Source: Acidobacteriota bacterium (GTDB lineage Bacteria > Acidobacteriota > Terriglobia > Acidiferrales > UBA7541). From it: 64,000 nucleotides of DNA. The notes under the pieces are model-generated. The model was not told the DNA's origin. It searched no databases and was given only the letters and a program-made list of their open reading frames with translations. The stretch spans positions 71,851 through 135,850 of the forward strand of contig QHYI01000136.1 in assembly GCA_003223245.1 (NCBI GenBank), in the 5' to 3' direction. The position numbers and the translations under genes are program-made. Shown piece by piece: positions 6,821 through 15,939 of the stretch (position 1 is its first letter; each line of letters opens with the position of its first letter).

Positions 6821-8929
6821 CTAGTGCGATCCGCAGCGCACTTGGACTTCCCCCGCAAGATCCGGATCCATGATGGCCGTGCGGCCGTTCTGTGCGGAAC
6901 AAACTTGCGACGACGTCATTCCCAGCGCTCCTCGCAAGTCCGCTCCCGCAAGGTTGGCTCCGTCCGTTTTCGCTCCTCGCAAGACCGCGCCCGACAAACT
7001 GGCTCCGCGCAAATCCGCGTTGTTTAAATCGGCATCCAAAAAAATGGTTCCTTTACACACCGCTCCCGTCAGATTCGCATCTTCGAGCCGCGCTGAGGAA
7101 AGGTCCGTCTGCTCCAAGCTGGCAAAGGAAAGCACAGCATGTTCCAAGCGGGCATCGCGCATGTCGCTACGCGAAAAGTCCGCGCGCAAAAGTTGACTGT
7201 TTTTCAAATCCACTGCATAGAGCGACGCGCCGGAAACTCGGGCGTTCGAAAGCACAGCGTTTTCGAACGTGCCGTAGGAAAGGTCCGCGAAGCGCAAGTC
7301 GGCCGAGGCGAAGTTTGCGCCGGTGGCGTTGGCGGAAACCAGCGCAGCGCGATCCAGCCGGGCGCGGTCGAAAATTCCGGACCGCAGCAAAGTTTCTCGC
7401 AAATTCGCCCCTCTCAAGTCCGCTTCGGAAAGATAAATTCCTTCGAGATTGGCTCGCCACAATTTGGCGTTCACCAGAAACGCGCGATAGGCGCGAGCAT
7501 AGCGCAGATTCATCTCGTTCAGTCGCGCGCCTGAAATTTTCGCAACATTTTCATCCGTCCAGGGAGTGCCCTTGGGAAGCGGCGTCGAGAGCGAAGCCTC
7601 AGTTAAGTCCGCGTACGGCCGGTAGCCTACAGATTGGAAAACCGTGGCCGCCCAGCGGCGGGGATCGGCGGCGGACGCGGCCACAGTGCTGGTTTTGTCG
7701 GAAGGCAACCCCCGGTTCACGCCAAGAGAAATGACAAATAGAATGCAGCCCACGGCGAGTGCGGCGCGCGTGGTTCCCAGAAGCATTCGAAGGATATTTC
7801 TGGATTTTGGCAGTCGGATATCGCCCGGCCGGAGCACGCGCGACACCACGAAAGGAACGCTCGTCGCTGTCGCCACCGCCAAGGTCACCAGAACAACGTG
7901 GAGCAACGTCCCACGAAAATCCTGGCGCGTGAGATAGCGCAACCAGAAGAAGAACAGCGTAACGGGGACGATCCAATACGCCAGGATCGTCGAAAGCACC
8001 GATTCGAACGCGGTCATGGCCGCGCGCGATTCGCCCTGCCAGCGGAAATGCCTCCGCACGAGCCCCATCAGGTACCACGGCCCGTCTTTTTCGAGGGTTT
8101 GTCCGTCCGGGAACACCGCGGGCAAGGCGGCCATGCTTCCCCACAAACGCAACAGCAGAAAATGGAAACGCAGCGAGAGGATGAGGAGAACGATGGGCCC
8201 GCCAAGAAAGAGTCCGGTCGTGGGCAGCACGTTGCCGAGCTTGGGGAAAGGAATCGCCGAGGAGTTCAGCAGCAGACGCACATCGGTGGTGTAAATCATG
8301 AGCACGCAGCAGAGCAAGCTCAGGCCCACGGTCAGGAAATAGAACCAGCGCGCCACTTTTGTGGCATCACCGATGGCTTTGGAGCTGTCCACCGCCGAAA
8401 TCGACTCAGGAAGCACTGCGTCAAAAAGATTCGTTCCGCCGAGGCGCCCGAACCACAAGCCGTCGGCCCCGTACACATTCGCGCCCATTAAATTCGCGCC
8501 TCTTAATTCCGTTCCTAATAGATTCGCATTCTGCAAATTCGCGCGAACCAGGCTGGCTCCGCGCAAATTGGCCATCGAAAGGTCCGCGCCTGTCAAATTC
8601 ACGCGATGCAAAACGGCGCCCTGTAAATTCACGCCGGTGAGATCGGCTTTGGCGAGATTGACGCCCGAGAGGTCGGCTTTGCCGCCGGTTTCTCCGCCTG
8701 ATTCCACCCACTGTTTGTGTTGGTCAAGGAGTTCCGCCAGATCGATCAGAGAAATCCCGATCGCGCCTGCGCGGCCGCGAGGTTCCTCTGCGGCAGGAGG
8801 CGTCTGCGTGACGGGAGGTTTCTCGGCGACGGAAGGCGTCTCCTTCGCCGAAGGATCGATCGTGAATTCGGTTCTCAGTTCTGTTCTAAGTTCTTGGATT
8901 TCTTTGCTTGCGTGGATGTCCGTAGCCAT
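6821..8929 (-). CDS. Membrane protein with two pentapeptide-repeat blocks
   Basis: About 702 residues. An N-terminal charged segment is followed by a helix-plus-cap motif (LIDLAELLDQHKQWVESGG) that typically precedes pentapeptide repeats, then a first A(D/N)LxG-type repeat block of about 18 repeats. A central region with about five or six transmembrane helices follows, and a second, longer pentapeptide block occupies the C-terminal third, ending with a short non-repeat tail. Pentapeptide repeats fold as right-handed quadrilateral beta-helices; the role here is unknown. The ATG at 8929 has a GGGGGAAAG ribosome site about 9 bases upstream; an ATG at 8965 adds 12 residues but lacks one. It stands alone, and a 193-base gap without features separates it from the anti-sigma gene. 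Confidence 0.88.
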   Translation of the reverse strand: MATDIHASKEIQELRTELRTEFTIDPSAKETPSVAEKPPVTQTPPAAEEPRGRAGAIGISLIDLAELLDQHKQWVESGGETGGKADLSGVNLAKADLTGVNLQGAVLHRVNLTGADLSMANLRGASLVRANLQNANLLGTELRGANLMGANVYGADGLWFGRLGGTNLFDAVLPESISAVDSSKAIGDATKVARWFYFLTVGLSLLCCVLMIYTTDVRLLLNSSAIPFPKLGNVLPTTGLFLGGPIVLLILSLRFHFLLLRLWGSMAALPAVFPDGQTLEKDGPWYLMGLVRRHFRWQGESRAAMTAFESVLSTILAYWIVPVTLFFFWLRYLTRQDFRGTLLHVVLVTLAVATATSVPFVVSRVLRPGDIRLPKSRNILRMLLGTTRAALAVGCILFVISLGVNRGLPSDKTSTVAASAADPRRWAATVFQSVGYRPYADLTEASLSTPLPKGTPWTDENVAKISGARLNEMNLRYARAYRAFLVNAKLWRANLEGIYLSEADLRGANLRETLLRSGIFDRARLDRAALVSANATGANFASADLRFADLSYGTFENAVLSNARVSGASLYAVDLKNSQLLRADFSRSDMRDARLEHAVLSFASLEQTDLSSARLEDANLTGAVCKGTIFLDADLNNADLRGASLSGAVLRGAKTDGANLAGADLRGALGMTSSQVCSAQNGRTAIMDPDLAGEVQVRCGSH

Positions 8930-9192
8930 TCGAGCACTTTCCCCCGCCGGATTTCCTTCGCCCATGCGCGCATCTGGCCGCGGATTCCCAGGGAATCCGC
9001 GAAACGCCAGCCCCCACTTTCGAGTTCACCAGGAAGTGCCGCAGGGCCCTCCAATCCTCTCTCAGCTGCACTGTGAAAATCGCCTGCCCCAAGGTACAGG
9101 TTGCGCCATGGGGTAACGGTTGGCAAGCCCGTAGCTAATATAGCCAGTAACCTTTGCGAAACTCGCGGCTGGCGCAGAAGAGATGGGACCAG

Positions 9193-9330
9193 TCACGCAT
9201 AGCGCAGCGCCAGGATGGGGTCAACAGGTATCGCGCGTCGCGCGGGGATGTAACTGGCGAGCAGGGCCACGATAAGGAAAAGTAAAGGAACAGAAATGAA
9301 TGCGATGGTGTCATGTGCACTGACGCCGGC
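9193..9330 (-). pseudogene. C-terminal remnant of a MacB/FtsX-type ABC permease (ADOP family)
   Basis: Reading the minus strand, 45 codons up to the stop at 9193-9195 encode the last transmembrane helix and tail of an acidobacterial duplicated orphan permease: [20 protein letters not shown], then [14 protein letters not shown]. The PARRA..VDP..ALR ending is diagnostic for this family. Upstream of 9330 the frame turns into unrelated charged sequence with no start, so nearly the whole roughly 800-residue gene is missing. It is a decayed fragment and shows that a permease gene once lay here. Confidence 0.8.
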
Positions 9331-9468
9331 ATCGTTGCCGGAGTCGCGGGGATGGTGCCGCTCCTGCTTGCTTTCGGAAGTTTTTTGTTTGCGGACTAAC
9401 CTTATGGGTCGTTAACCCTCCGGAGCGTTGTGGCGATCACGGGCCATCCCGAAACGAGGAATCCATTC

Positions 9469-10488
9469 ATGTTGAACCTGCGGTTGAAGACGGCGCTAAA
9501 GTGCTTGGGATTCTTGATAACGGCAGGACTCGTCACCGGCATTGTTTACGAGCAAATAGGTAAGACACGAGATCGAAGGCGGCTCCCGCAAATTGGAAGG
9601 TCGGTGGACATGGGAGACCGGAACCTCAACATCTCCTGTTTGGGAACGGGTGGGCCGCCCGTTATCTTCGAGTCTGGCGGAGCAGGACCAGGACTCGGAT
9701 GGCAGCCCTTGCAGGCCGAAGTTGCCAAGTTTACCCAGGCCTGCTGGTACGACCGCGCGGGCGAAGGCTGGAGCGACCTAGGTCCCTTCCCGCGAACCAG
9801 CGTTGCGATTGCCAAAGATCTTCATGAGCTCTTGGAACGAGCGGGCGTGCTGCCGCCGTATGTCTTCGCTGGCGCATCCATTGGCGGTATGAACTCGCGC
9901 GTCTACGGCAGCCTTTATCCCAAAGAAGTAGCGGGAATGGTGCTCATCGACTCCGCGCACGAAGATGAACTTGAACGCGCACCCAAGTTTTACCTAGCTC
10001 ATGCAGTGCCGCGACTCCTCCGTCACCCTCTCTATGTTGCTTTAGAAACCGCCGCGTTTGTTGGCTTGATACGACTCATGGAACCTTCTCCAGCTAAAGA
10101 AAAGGACTCCTCGCAAATGACTCGCGAAGAGATCATTGCGGCTCTGAGGGCACAACCAAAGTCGTTTGTAGGGGACGCTGCAGCCGGCGTCGTCTTGCCT
10201 GAAAGCTACCAGGAAGCGAAAGCAGTCGTGAGGTTGCGGAATTTTCCTTTGATTGTTTTGACGGCGGGACAATCGTTCGATTTCCGAAATGCGGAATTGA
10301 ACAGAGAAGCGGCAGCGTATCAGCAAGTTTGGATTCACGAAATCCAGCCAAAAGTCGTGAAGCTATCCACCCGCGGACGCCAGATCGTTGTCCCAAATGC
10401 CACGCACGGCACGATCCCCCGCGAAGTCACCCTCAGCTCGATACGCGAGGTAGTCAACGAAGCCCGCGGCGAAGCTTCGGGCCATTAG
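9469..10488 (+). CDS. Alpha/beta hydrolase, membrane-anchored or secreted
   Basis: About 339 residues. An N-terminal hydrophobic segment (about residues 8-28) suggests export or membrane anchoring. The hydrolase domain shows the oxyanion-side motif FESGGAGPGLGW, the nucleophile elbow GASIGG with Ser137, a DSAHEDE segment after strand 6, and a late histidine in NATHGTIP (His313) that can complete the triad. The substrate is unknown. The frame is open back to a GTG at 9430, but the ATG at 9469 is preceded by CGAGGA at suitable distance. Right after its stop the DNA becomes a patchwork of gene fragments. Confidence 0.85.
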   Translation: MLNLRLKTALKCLGFLITAGLVTGIVYEQIGKTRDRRRLPQIGRSVDMGDRNLNISCLGTGGPPVIFESGGAGPGLGWQPLQAEVAKFTQACWYDRAGEGWSDLGPFPRTSVAIAKDLHELLERAGVLPPYVFAGASIGGMNSRVYGSLYPKEVAGMVLIDSAHEDELERAPKFYLAHAVPRLLRHPLYVALETAAFVGLIRLMEPSPAKEKDSSQMTREEIIAALRAQPKSFVGDAAAGVVLPESYQEAKAVVRLRNFPLIVLTAGQSFDFRNAELNREAAAYQQVWIHEIQPKVVKLSTRGRQIVVPNATHGTIPREVTLSSIREVVNEARGEASGH

Positions 10489-10494
10489 ACAACC

Positions 10495-10596
10495 ATGATT
10501 CTGAAGCAAGATGGCAACCAGGTGGCAGGAAGGGTAGGACCGAATGACGAGGAACCGCTGCCGTTTGAGGGCGGGAAGGTCGAAGGCAACGCTGTC
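10495..10596 (+). pseudogene. Fragment of a beta-rich acidobacterial protein
   Basis: About 34 codons encode LKQDGNQVAGRVGPNDEEPL and FEGGKVEGNAV. This matches a repeat-like beta-hairpin pattern (L.QDG..v.G..G......i.nGKVeG..v.f) seen in small beta-rich hypothetical proteins of Acidobacteriota. After about 10596 the frame reads through the antisense of an unrelated helix-turn-helix fragment, so both genes are truncated at a shared junction. Confidence 0.5.
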
Positions 10597-10731
10597 CTGC
10601 GTGATTCCGAGCTTCCCGGCGACGCGTGCCTGCGTGAGCTTGCGAGCCTTTCGGGAAGCGCGCTCCGTTCGCATGTCTTTGTCAAGAGCGTCGAATTCCG
10701 GTTTGACTCGTCGGCCAGCTCGACGGCCCAT
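10585..10731 (-). pseudogene. Fragment of a HigA-like XRE-family antitoxin
   Basis: On the minus strand 49 codons encode a basic N-terminus, then FDALDKDMRTERASRKARKL and TQARVAGKLGITQDSVA. This is the linker and first two helices of an XRE helix-turn-helix protein of the HigA type, where the motif normally goes on as ..QD.VSRLE. Here it is cut off right after the recognition-helix start, at the junction with the plus-strand fragment described at 10495. No toxin gene is seen upstream. Confidence 0.6.
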
Positions 10732-10931
10732 TTCACGACTATGAGTATGGGATGTAATCCATATGGAGTCAGGCCCATTGTTTCCGGCGAAGACATCTCG
10801 TCGTTCCCTGTGGCGGGGCTACGATTCAGCCGGGATGGTACGGGAAGGTAAACCGCTTGCCTATTCCATCTGGGAAAATCAACGTACGGGACTGTCTAAA
10901 GTGTACCGTTGACGAACTACCTGCTCATAGT

Positions 10932-11520
10932 TGTCCGCGCCGGTTTAAAAAAGCAGCAGTTTCGCCGGTTTGATCGGCAGCAGTCGATGTGACTTTTCGG
11001 GTGCGGGCACATGAGGGCGGGACCGAGGGGGTGAGCACACGGTCTTGAGCTGGAGTTTTTTCCCTGCGCCGTGATTCAGTCCAAGTGGAAGACCTCCCGC
11101 GCCGTCAGCAGGAACGGGAACGCTAGAGCACTGGGCGTGGCTGGTGTCGAGCCGGACCAATTCGATCACCAGATAAAGTTTATCGGCAATGTTGACTTTA
11201 CCCGCCACGCAATCGGCCTGGCCAGGCACGAAGGGGCGGCTTTGCTGGAGTCATGCAGCCGATAAACGCTGCGTGTCGTGGTCAACCAGCGGCAACACCT
11301 GCACACGACCCCGTACTCCTTCAGCGCGAACAACGTGTGATTGGCGCTCACAGACAAGAACGCGGACACGAGAATATCAGAACTTTAGAAAATTACTTCC
11401 GAGAGTTTTCATTTTTTTTCGGATATAGAGACTGCTATAGAGTTTTTTACCGCGTCCCCGCCGATGGGGCGCTGCTCACTAAACCGGCAGAATTGCTGCT
11501 CTTTTAGGCCGGTGCCGACA
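10932..11520. mobile_element. Remnant element bounded by 40-bp imperfect inverted repeats
   Basis: Bases 10932-10971 and the reverse complement of 11481-11520 are 40 bases each, begin with TGTC, share the core AGCAGCA and end GCCGGTTT, and match at 32 of 40 positions. A TGTC start followed by a CCGG and A-rich stretch recalls terminal repeats of IS21-like elements, but this family assignment is tentative. The 509-base interior has no intact transposase frame, so the element is a non-autonomous derivative or a deleted insertion sequence. The right part (11380-11460) is clearly AT-richer than its surroundings. Confidence 0.55.
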
Positions 11521-11910
11521 CATAGTCGGCGAATCAGCGTTTGTCTGTGAGAATCCGCGGCTGGTGCTTAGAATAAAAACTGAGCCGGGGCGCTTCGCTG
11601 AGGGGCCAAGGCACCCCGGCTGATCCTGCCCGCCTCCGCAGGGTGCGAGCAAGAAACCCGGAAGAGATTTTTTCGCAGACTGCATAAGCAGACTGCTGAA
11701 AGTGTTTGGCCTTTCTTCAGGGGCGTTGCGCGACCTGGGCAGAAGCTCAGGCCACGCCGGCCTCTTCAGAATAAGGCAATCCGCGGGCACTAAAGATCCC
11801 GTCTTCAAGCACGCGCCTGCCGGACCTCCGCGTACACCTAGCCCGGAGACTTTGGTCGAGCGGAACGTGCGTGGCGAGCCGGTGGGACTTGCGGCTTCGC
11901 CGAAAAGAAT
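11521..11910. other. Gene-free stretch with possible RNA structure
   Basis: No gene is seen. At about 11583-11621 an AGCCGGGG block is mirrored by CCCCGGCT, and 11675-11683 (GCAGACTGC) is repeated directly at 11688-11696 and is nearly self-complementary, so a hairpin could form. No known RNA family was recognised. Confidence 0.3.
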
Positions 11911-12243
11911 CTATCGATCCTCGTCGCCGCGAAGGAATTCGTAGCGCTCAATCGCGGCTACCACTCCGACGGCGCCTTCATCGCGCGGTTCAGTGCGCTG
12001 CACGCGGCCGAGGCAGCGGACGCGCACGGGACCGGCCATGGTAATTTCGTTGGGCAACGTCAGGAGAATCTCGACAGGCGAGCCTTCTTTGACGTCCTTG
12101 GAAAGATAGAAGTACACGCCGCGCGAGCTTACGTCGCGGGATTCCGTGCTGGTTTCGCCTACGGCGGCACCGGTGGTCCAGCGGACCGTTAGCGGCAGCC
12201 GCATGGCGAAGCGCTGGGTGGTGCGGCGTTCAGAACCCGTCAA
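11911..12243 (-). CDS. PilZ-domain protein
   Basis: A 110-residue protein made up of a single PilZ domain, the c-di-GMP receptor fold. The N-terminal binding arm is present as RRTTQR (RxxxR) near residues 5-11 and the second motif as DVSSRGVYF ((D/N)xSxxG). Known PilZ stand-alone proteins modulate motility, secretion or polysaccharide export; the partner here is unknown. The frame extends upstream to 12297, but a TTG at 12243 has AGGAGG exactly six bases before it and gives the compact domain, so it is chosen as start. It is followed downstream on the plus strand by debris and is not obviously in an operon. Confidence 0.85.
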   Translation of the reverse strand: MTGSERRTTQRFAMRLPLTVRWTTGAAVGETSTESRDVSSRGVYFYLSKDVKEGSPVEILLTLPNEITMAGPVRVRCLGRVQRTEPRDEGAVGVVAAIERYEFLRGDEDR

Positions 12244-12500
12244 GACAGTCCTCCTGACCGCCCTGAAAGTGTAGCTGGCAAAAGGTCCGGTGAACAATAG
12301 GACTGCCGATACAAAATCGATTCAATTCTGAGAAGTACGAATGTACTAGCACAATTTAGGACCCCGCGCTGAGGGGCGAGAAAGACGCGCAACTCTAGAA
12401 TTTCGGGTTTTGCATGGTTAGGCGTAATCCACTGAAACAACATGACTTACGAGCGCCAGCTCCCGCTGCAGGCATGCCGCTCGGGAGAATCCCACACTTG

Positions 12501-14636
12501 TTAGGTCTCCTGGCCGAAGCGTTTGATGTCTTCTGGGCCTTCCCGGAGCTTCACGGCGGCGCGGCCTTGTACCAGTTCGCGAATTTGCTCGACGATGTCG
12601 GGATTGGCCAGCGTGGTGATGTCGCCGGTGTCCATGTGATTGGAAATGGCGGCAAGCACGCGGCGCATAATCTTGCCAGAGCGCGTCTTGGGCATGTCCG
12701 GCACGATGTGGATCTGCTTTGGCCGCGCAATCTTGCCGATCATGGTTTCGATCGTGATGGTTACTTTTTCCTGGATGGATTTCTTTGGCAAGAATCCGGG
12801 CTTCAGAGAAATATAAACGACCGGGACGCGGCCTTTCACTTCATCTACTGCGGGAACGACTGCTGCCTCGGCGACTTCCGGAACCGTGAGGCAGGCGGAC
12901 TCGACTTCCTTGGTGCCAAGGCGGTGGCCGGCGACGTTAATCACGTCATCCACGCGGCCAAGGATGCGATAGTAGCCGTCCGCGGGAAGCACCGCCCCGT
13001 CTGCGGCGTAATACGGCCAATCGTGCCAATCCTTGCTGTGCGGGTTCTTGTTGTACTTCTTGTAATACTGATTGAGGAAGCGCTGGGGATCGCCCCAGAT
13101 GGTTTGCATGATGCCGGGCCAGGGATTTCGAATGCAGATGTTTCCTGCGAGGTGCGAGCCCGGTTTAATTTCGTGGCCCTCTTCGTCCCAAATCACGGGA
13201 TAGATTCCGAGCACGGGAGGGCCGGCGCTGCCGGGCTTCATGGGATCGAGAGCCGGTTTGGTGGAGCAGAGGAAGCCGCCGGTTTCCGTTTGCCACCAGG
13301 TATCGACGATGACGGCTTCACCTTTGCCCACGCATTCGTAATACCACTGCCAGACTTCGGGCTCGATGGGCTCCCCGACCGTAGTCATGTGCTTGAAGTG
13401 GTAGTTGTATTTCTTGGGTTCGTCGGCGCCGGCTTTGCGGAGCATGCGAATGGCGGTCGGGGAGGTGTGGAAAATGTTGACGCCGAGGCGTTCGGCGATG
13501 CGCCAGGGGCGGCCCACATCCGGGAATTGTGGCACGCCTTCGTAGAGAACGCTCGTGGCGGCGAGCGCGAGCGGTCCGTAAACAATGTAGGAGTGCCCGG
13601 TGATCCAGCCGATGTCGGCCATGCACCAGTAGACGTCCGTGGGATGAATGTCCTGATAGTATTTCGCGGTGCCGGTCACGTAGGCGAGATAACCGCCGGT
13701 GCGGTGCTGGCAGCCCTTGGGTTTGCCGGTCGTGCCGCTGGTATACATGAGAAAGAGCGGAGCTTCCGAATCCTGCGAAACAGGCTCGACGGTGTGGCCG
13801 CGATAGTCCTTCAAAACATCGTCGATAAAATAGTCGCGCTCCATGACCATGGGCGTTTCTGAGCTGTACTTGCCGGGGTAGCGCTTCCAGACCAGAACTT
13901 TGTCGATTTCCTGGCCTCCTTTTTGCGCCGTTTGCACGGCGATGTCCGCGCTGGCTTTGTGATCCACCCACTTGCCGTTTCGCCAATAACCGTCCGCGTA
14001 AATGAGGACGCGGCTGCCGGAATCGGCGGCGCGCAAGCCGCAAGCTTCGCCGCTGAATCCGCCAAAAACGACCGAATGGACGACCCCAAGCCGAGCACAA
14101 GCCAGCATGGTGATGGGCAGCTCGGCGATCATGGGCATGTGAATCGTCACGCGGTCGCCGGTTTTTAGGCCCGCGAAATCGCGGAGCAGCGCCGCGGTTT
14201 CATTCACGCGCTTGTAAAGCTCCTGGTAGGTAATGACGACGTGAGCTTCACCTTCGGGTTCGGGAACGAAAATGATCGCGGCCTTATTTTTGTACTTTGC
14301 GAGATGACGATCGACGCAGTTGTAGCAGGCATTGAGCTTTCCGCCGACGAACCATTTCCAGAAGGGCGGATGCTCGGTGTCGAGCGTGGTGTGCCAATAC
14401 CTGTCCCAGTCGAGCAGTTCGGCGTAGTGCCGGAAACATTCCGGGAAATATTTCTCGTCGAACATGGCGACGAGATCGGGGTCGTTCAGATTGGCTTGGC
14501 CAATGAACTTTGCGGGCGGGCGGTAATAGCCCTCTTCTTTCCAGTGGACGGCAATCTGCGCCTCACTGACTTTGTGTTTGCCTTTATGGTCTTTCGAGAT
14601 TTCTTTTGTAGTTAATTTTTGACGTGGTGTGGCCAT
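12501..14636 (-). CDS. acs: Acetyl-coenzyme A synthetase (acetate--CoA ligase)
   Basis: A 711-residue AMP-forming ligase that converts acetate, ATP and CoA into acetyl-CoA. The family N-terminal segment (IAVHWKEEGYYRPPAKFI, then FWKWFVGGKLNACYNCVDRH) is present. The P-loop YTSGTTGKPKG lies about residue 297, the acetate pocket/core motif around DTWWQTETGG, the hinge around YRILGRVDDVINVAGHRLG, and the C-terminal PKTRSGKIMRR with the lysine (about residue 655) that is acetylated by Pat-type enzymes in known Acs. It is slightly longer than the 650-residue E. coli protein. GGAGCTGCTACC precedes the ATG. It probably feeds acetate into the C2 metabolism encoded around 18-28 kb. Confidence 0.97.
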   Translation of the reverse strand: MATPRQKLTTKEISKDHKGKHKVSEAQIAVHWKEEGYYRPPAKFIGQANLNDPDLVAMFDEKYFPECFRHYAELLDWDRYWHTTLDTEHPPFWKWFVGGKLNACYNCVDRHLAKYKNKAAIIFVPEPEGEAHVVITYQELYKRVNETAALLRDFAGLKTGDRVTIHMPMIAELPITMLACARLGVVHSVVFGGFSGEACGLRAADSGSRVLIYADGYWRNGKWVDHKASADIAVQTAQKGGQEIDKVLVWKRYPGKYSSETPMVMERDYFIDDVLKDYRGHTVEPVSQDSEAPLFLMYTSGTTGKPKGCQHRTGGYLAYVTGTAKYYQDIHPTDVYWCMADIGWITGHSYIVYGPLALAATSVLYEGVPQFPDVGRPWRIAERLGVNIFHTSPTAIRMLRKAGADEPKKYNYHFKHMTTVGEPIEPEVWQWYYECVGKGEAVIVDTWWQTETGGFLCSTKPALDPMKPGSAGPPVLGIYPVIWDEEGHEIKPGSHLAGNICIRNPWPGIMQTIWGDPQRFLNQYYKKYNKNPHSKDWHDWPYYAADGAVLPADGYYRILGRVDDVINVAGHRLGTKEVESACLTVPEVAEAAVVPAVDEVKGRVPVVYISLKPGFLPKKSIQEKVTITIETMIGKIARPKQIHIVPDMPKTRSGKIMRRVLAAISNHMDTGDITTLANPDIVEQIRELVQGRAAVKLREGPEDIKRFGQET

Positions 14637-14893
14637 GGTAGCAGCTCCGGTTGAAGATTGATTTGGTTTCAGCGCAACCTCTAGGGAAAGTGAAATTCTG
14701 GCAGGCCATTGGAAGGCGAGAGAAACCTCCTCTGTCTAAAAATGATGCTACTTCGCAGCCGCGCGAGTCAATCGCCCAGCCACCCCACCCACCCCACTTC
14801 GTTCCTTCCGCTCCTGCTTGAAATAGGTGATTGGGGGTGTTTGCAATCTTGGTTGGCTGGAGAATGAGCTGGAAGTCGTGATACAACCGCTGC

Positions 14894-15661
14894 TTGAACC
14901 TGCAGAGCGCTATCTTCCTGTTCTTCGCCGGGGCCCTCGGAGGCGGCATGAACGCCGTGGCCGGGGGCGGGAGCTTTATCGCCTTTCCCGCGCTACTGTT
15001 TACCGGCGTTCCGGCGATTCCCGCGAATGCCACGAACACACTTTCCTTGTGGGTAGGGACCACAGCCAGCGGCGGGGCCTATCCACAAAAACTGAATATT
15101 CCGAGGAACATCCTGATTCCTCTGGGGATCACCAGTTTGGCGGGGGGACTCTGCGGGGCGATTTTGCTCATTCACACCCCGGCACGAACTTTTCTTCGCG
15201 TGATTCCCTGGTTGCTGCTTGGCGCGACACTGCTTTTCGCGTTTGGCAAGCATCTCACGGGACGAATTTCCGCGGGTATTTCGCCTGGCGCAGGCAGCGG
15301 AGCAGTGATCGGCGCCTCGGTCTTTGAACTGCTGGTTGCCCTGTACGGCGGCTATTTTGGCGGCGGAATCGGGATCATGAACCTCGCCATGCTCTCAGCG
15401 CTGGGCATGACAGACATCCACGCCATGAACAAGCTGAAGGTGATGCTCGGGGCTTTGATCAACGGTGTCGCGACCGTGACGTTCATTGCGACGAAAGCCA
15501 TTTTCTGGCCGCAGGCCATCGTGATGATATGCGGCTCGGTTCTTGGCGGAGTATCTACCGCGCACTATGCGCAGAAGCTGCCGCAGTCGTGGGTCAAAGG
15601 CTTCGTCATTTTCGTCGGAGCAGCCATGACCGCCGTTTTCTTCTGGCGCGGCTACCGGTGA
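14894..15661 (+). CDS. TauE/SafE-family (sulfite exporter-like) membrane protein
   Basis: A 255-residue protein with about eight transmembrane helices. The duplicated family signature is visible: GGGMNAVAGGGSFIAFPALL near the N-terminus with the NA.NT motif after it (IPANATNTL), and a second half GGYFGGGIGIMNLAMLSALG with the matching DIHAMNKLK loop. Members move sulfite, sulfoacetate, thiosulfate or other small anions; the substrate is not known. The start is a TTG at 14894 without a clear ribosome site; it gives the correct first helix, but the exact start is uncertain. Confidence 0.88.
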   Translation: MNLQSAIFLFFAGALGGGMNAVAGGGSFIAFPALLFTGVPAIPANATNTLSLWVGTTASGGAYPQKLNIPRNILIPLGITSLAGGLCGAILLIHTPARTFLRVIPWLLLGATLLFAFGKHLTGRISAGISPGAGSGAVIGASVFELLVALYGGYFGGGIGIMNLAMLSALGMTDIHAMNKLKVMLGALINGVATVTFIATKAIFWPQAIVMICGSVLGGVSTAHYAQKLPQSWVKGFVIFVGAAMTAVFFWRGYR

Positions 15662-15939
15662 ATACTGTCGCGCCGAATGGGCCTTGCCAAGCAGGAAGCC
15701 GTGGGACTGCCCGTTGGAGTCTGCCTATGCCACCTGCACAAGCCTTTGGCAAAATAAAGGAACTGGCCCTGCTGGCAACCGCTAAAAACGATCATCTGCC
15801 GGAAGGCCACGGGGCTTTGGCTACCGCAAAACTTCACTAGGACCGGGATTTCGCTTTCGCGGAGCAGGAATTCAAAAAAGCAGTGGACCGCACGTTCAGG
15901 CGCGATTTCTTCCCGGGGTTTGATATAGTCGCCGATGTC

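Noticed and set aside
11550..11720. Possible structured non-coding RNA (riboswitch, 6S or RNase P)
   Set aside because: Some complementary blocks are present, but none of the conserved cores of known RNA families was recognised, so it is listed only as a gene-free stretch.
12414..13862. 482-codon plus-strand open frame
   Set aside because: It is antisense to acs, whose frame is fully conserved; the translation has no family features and is a GC-skew artefact.
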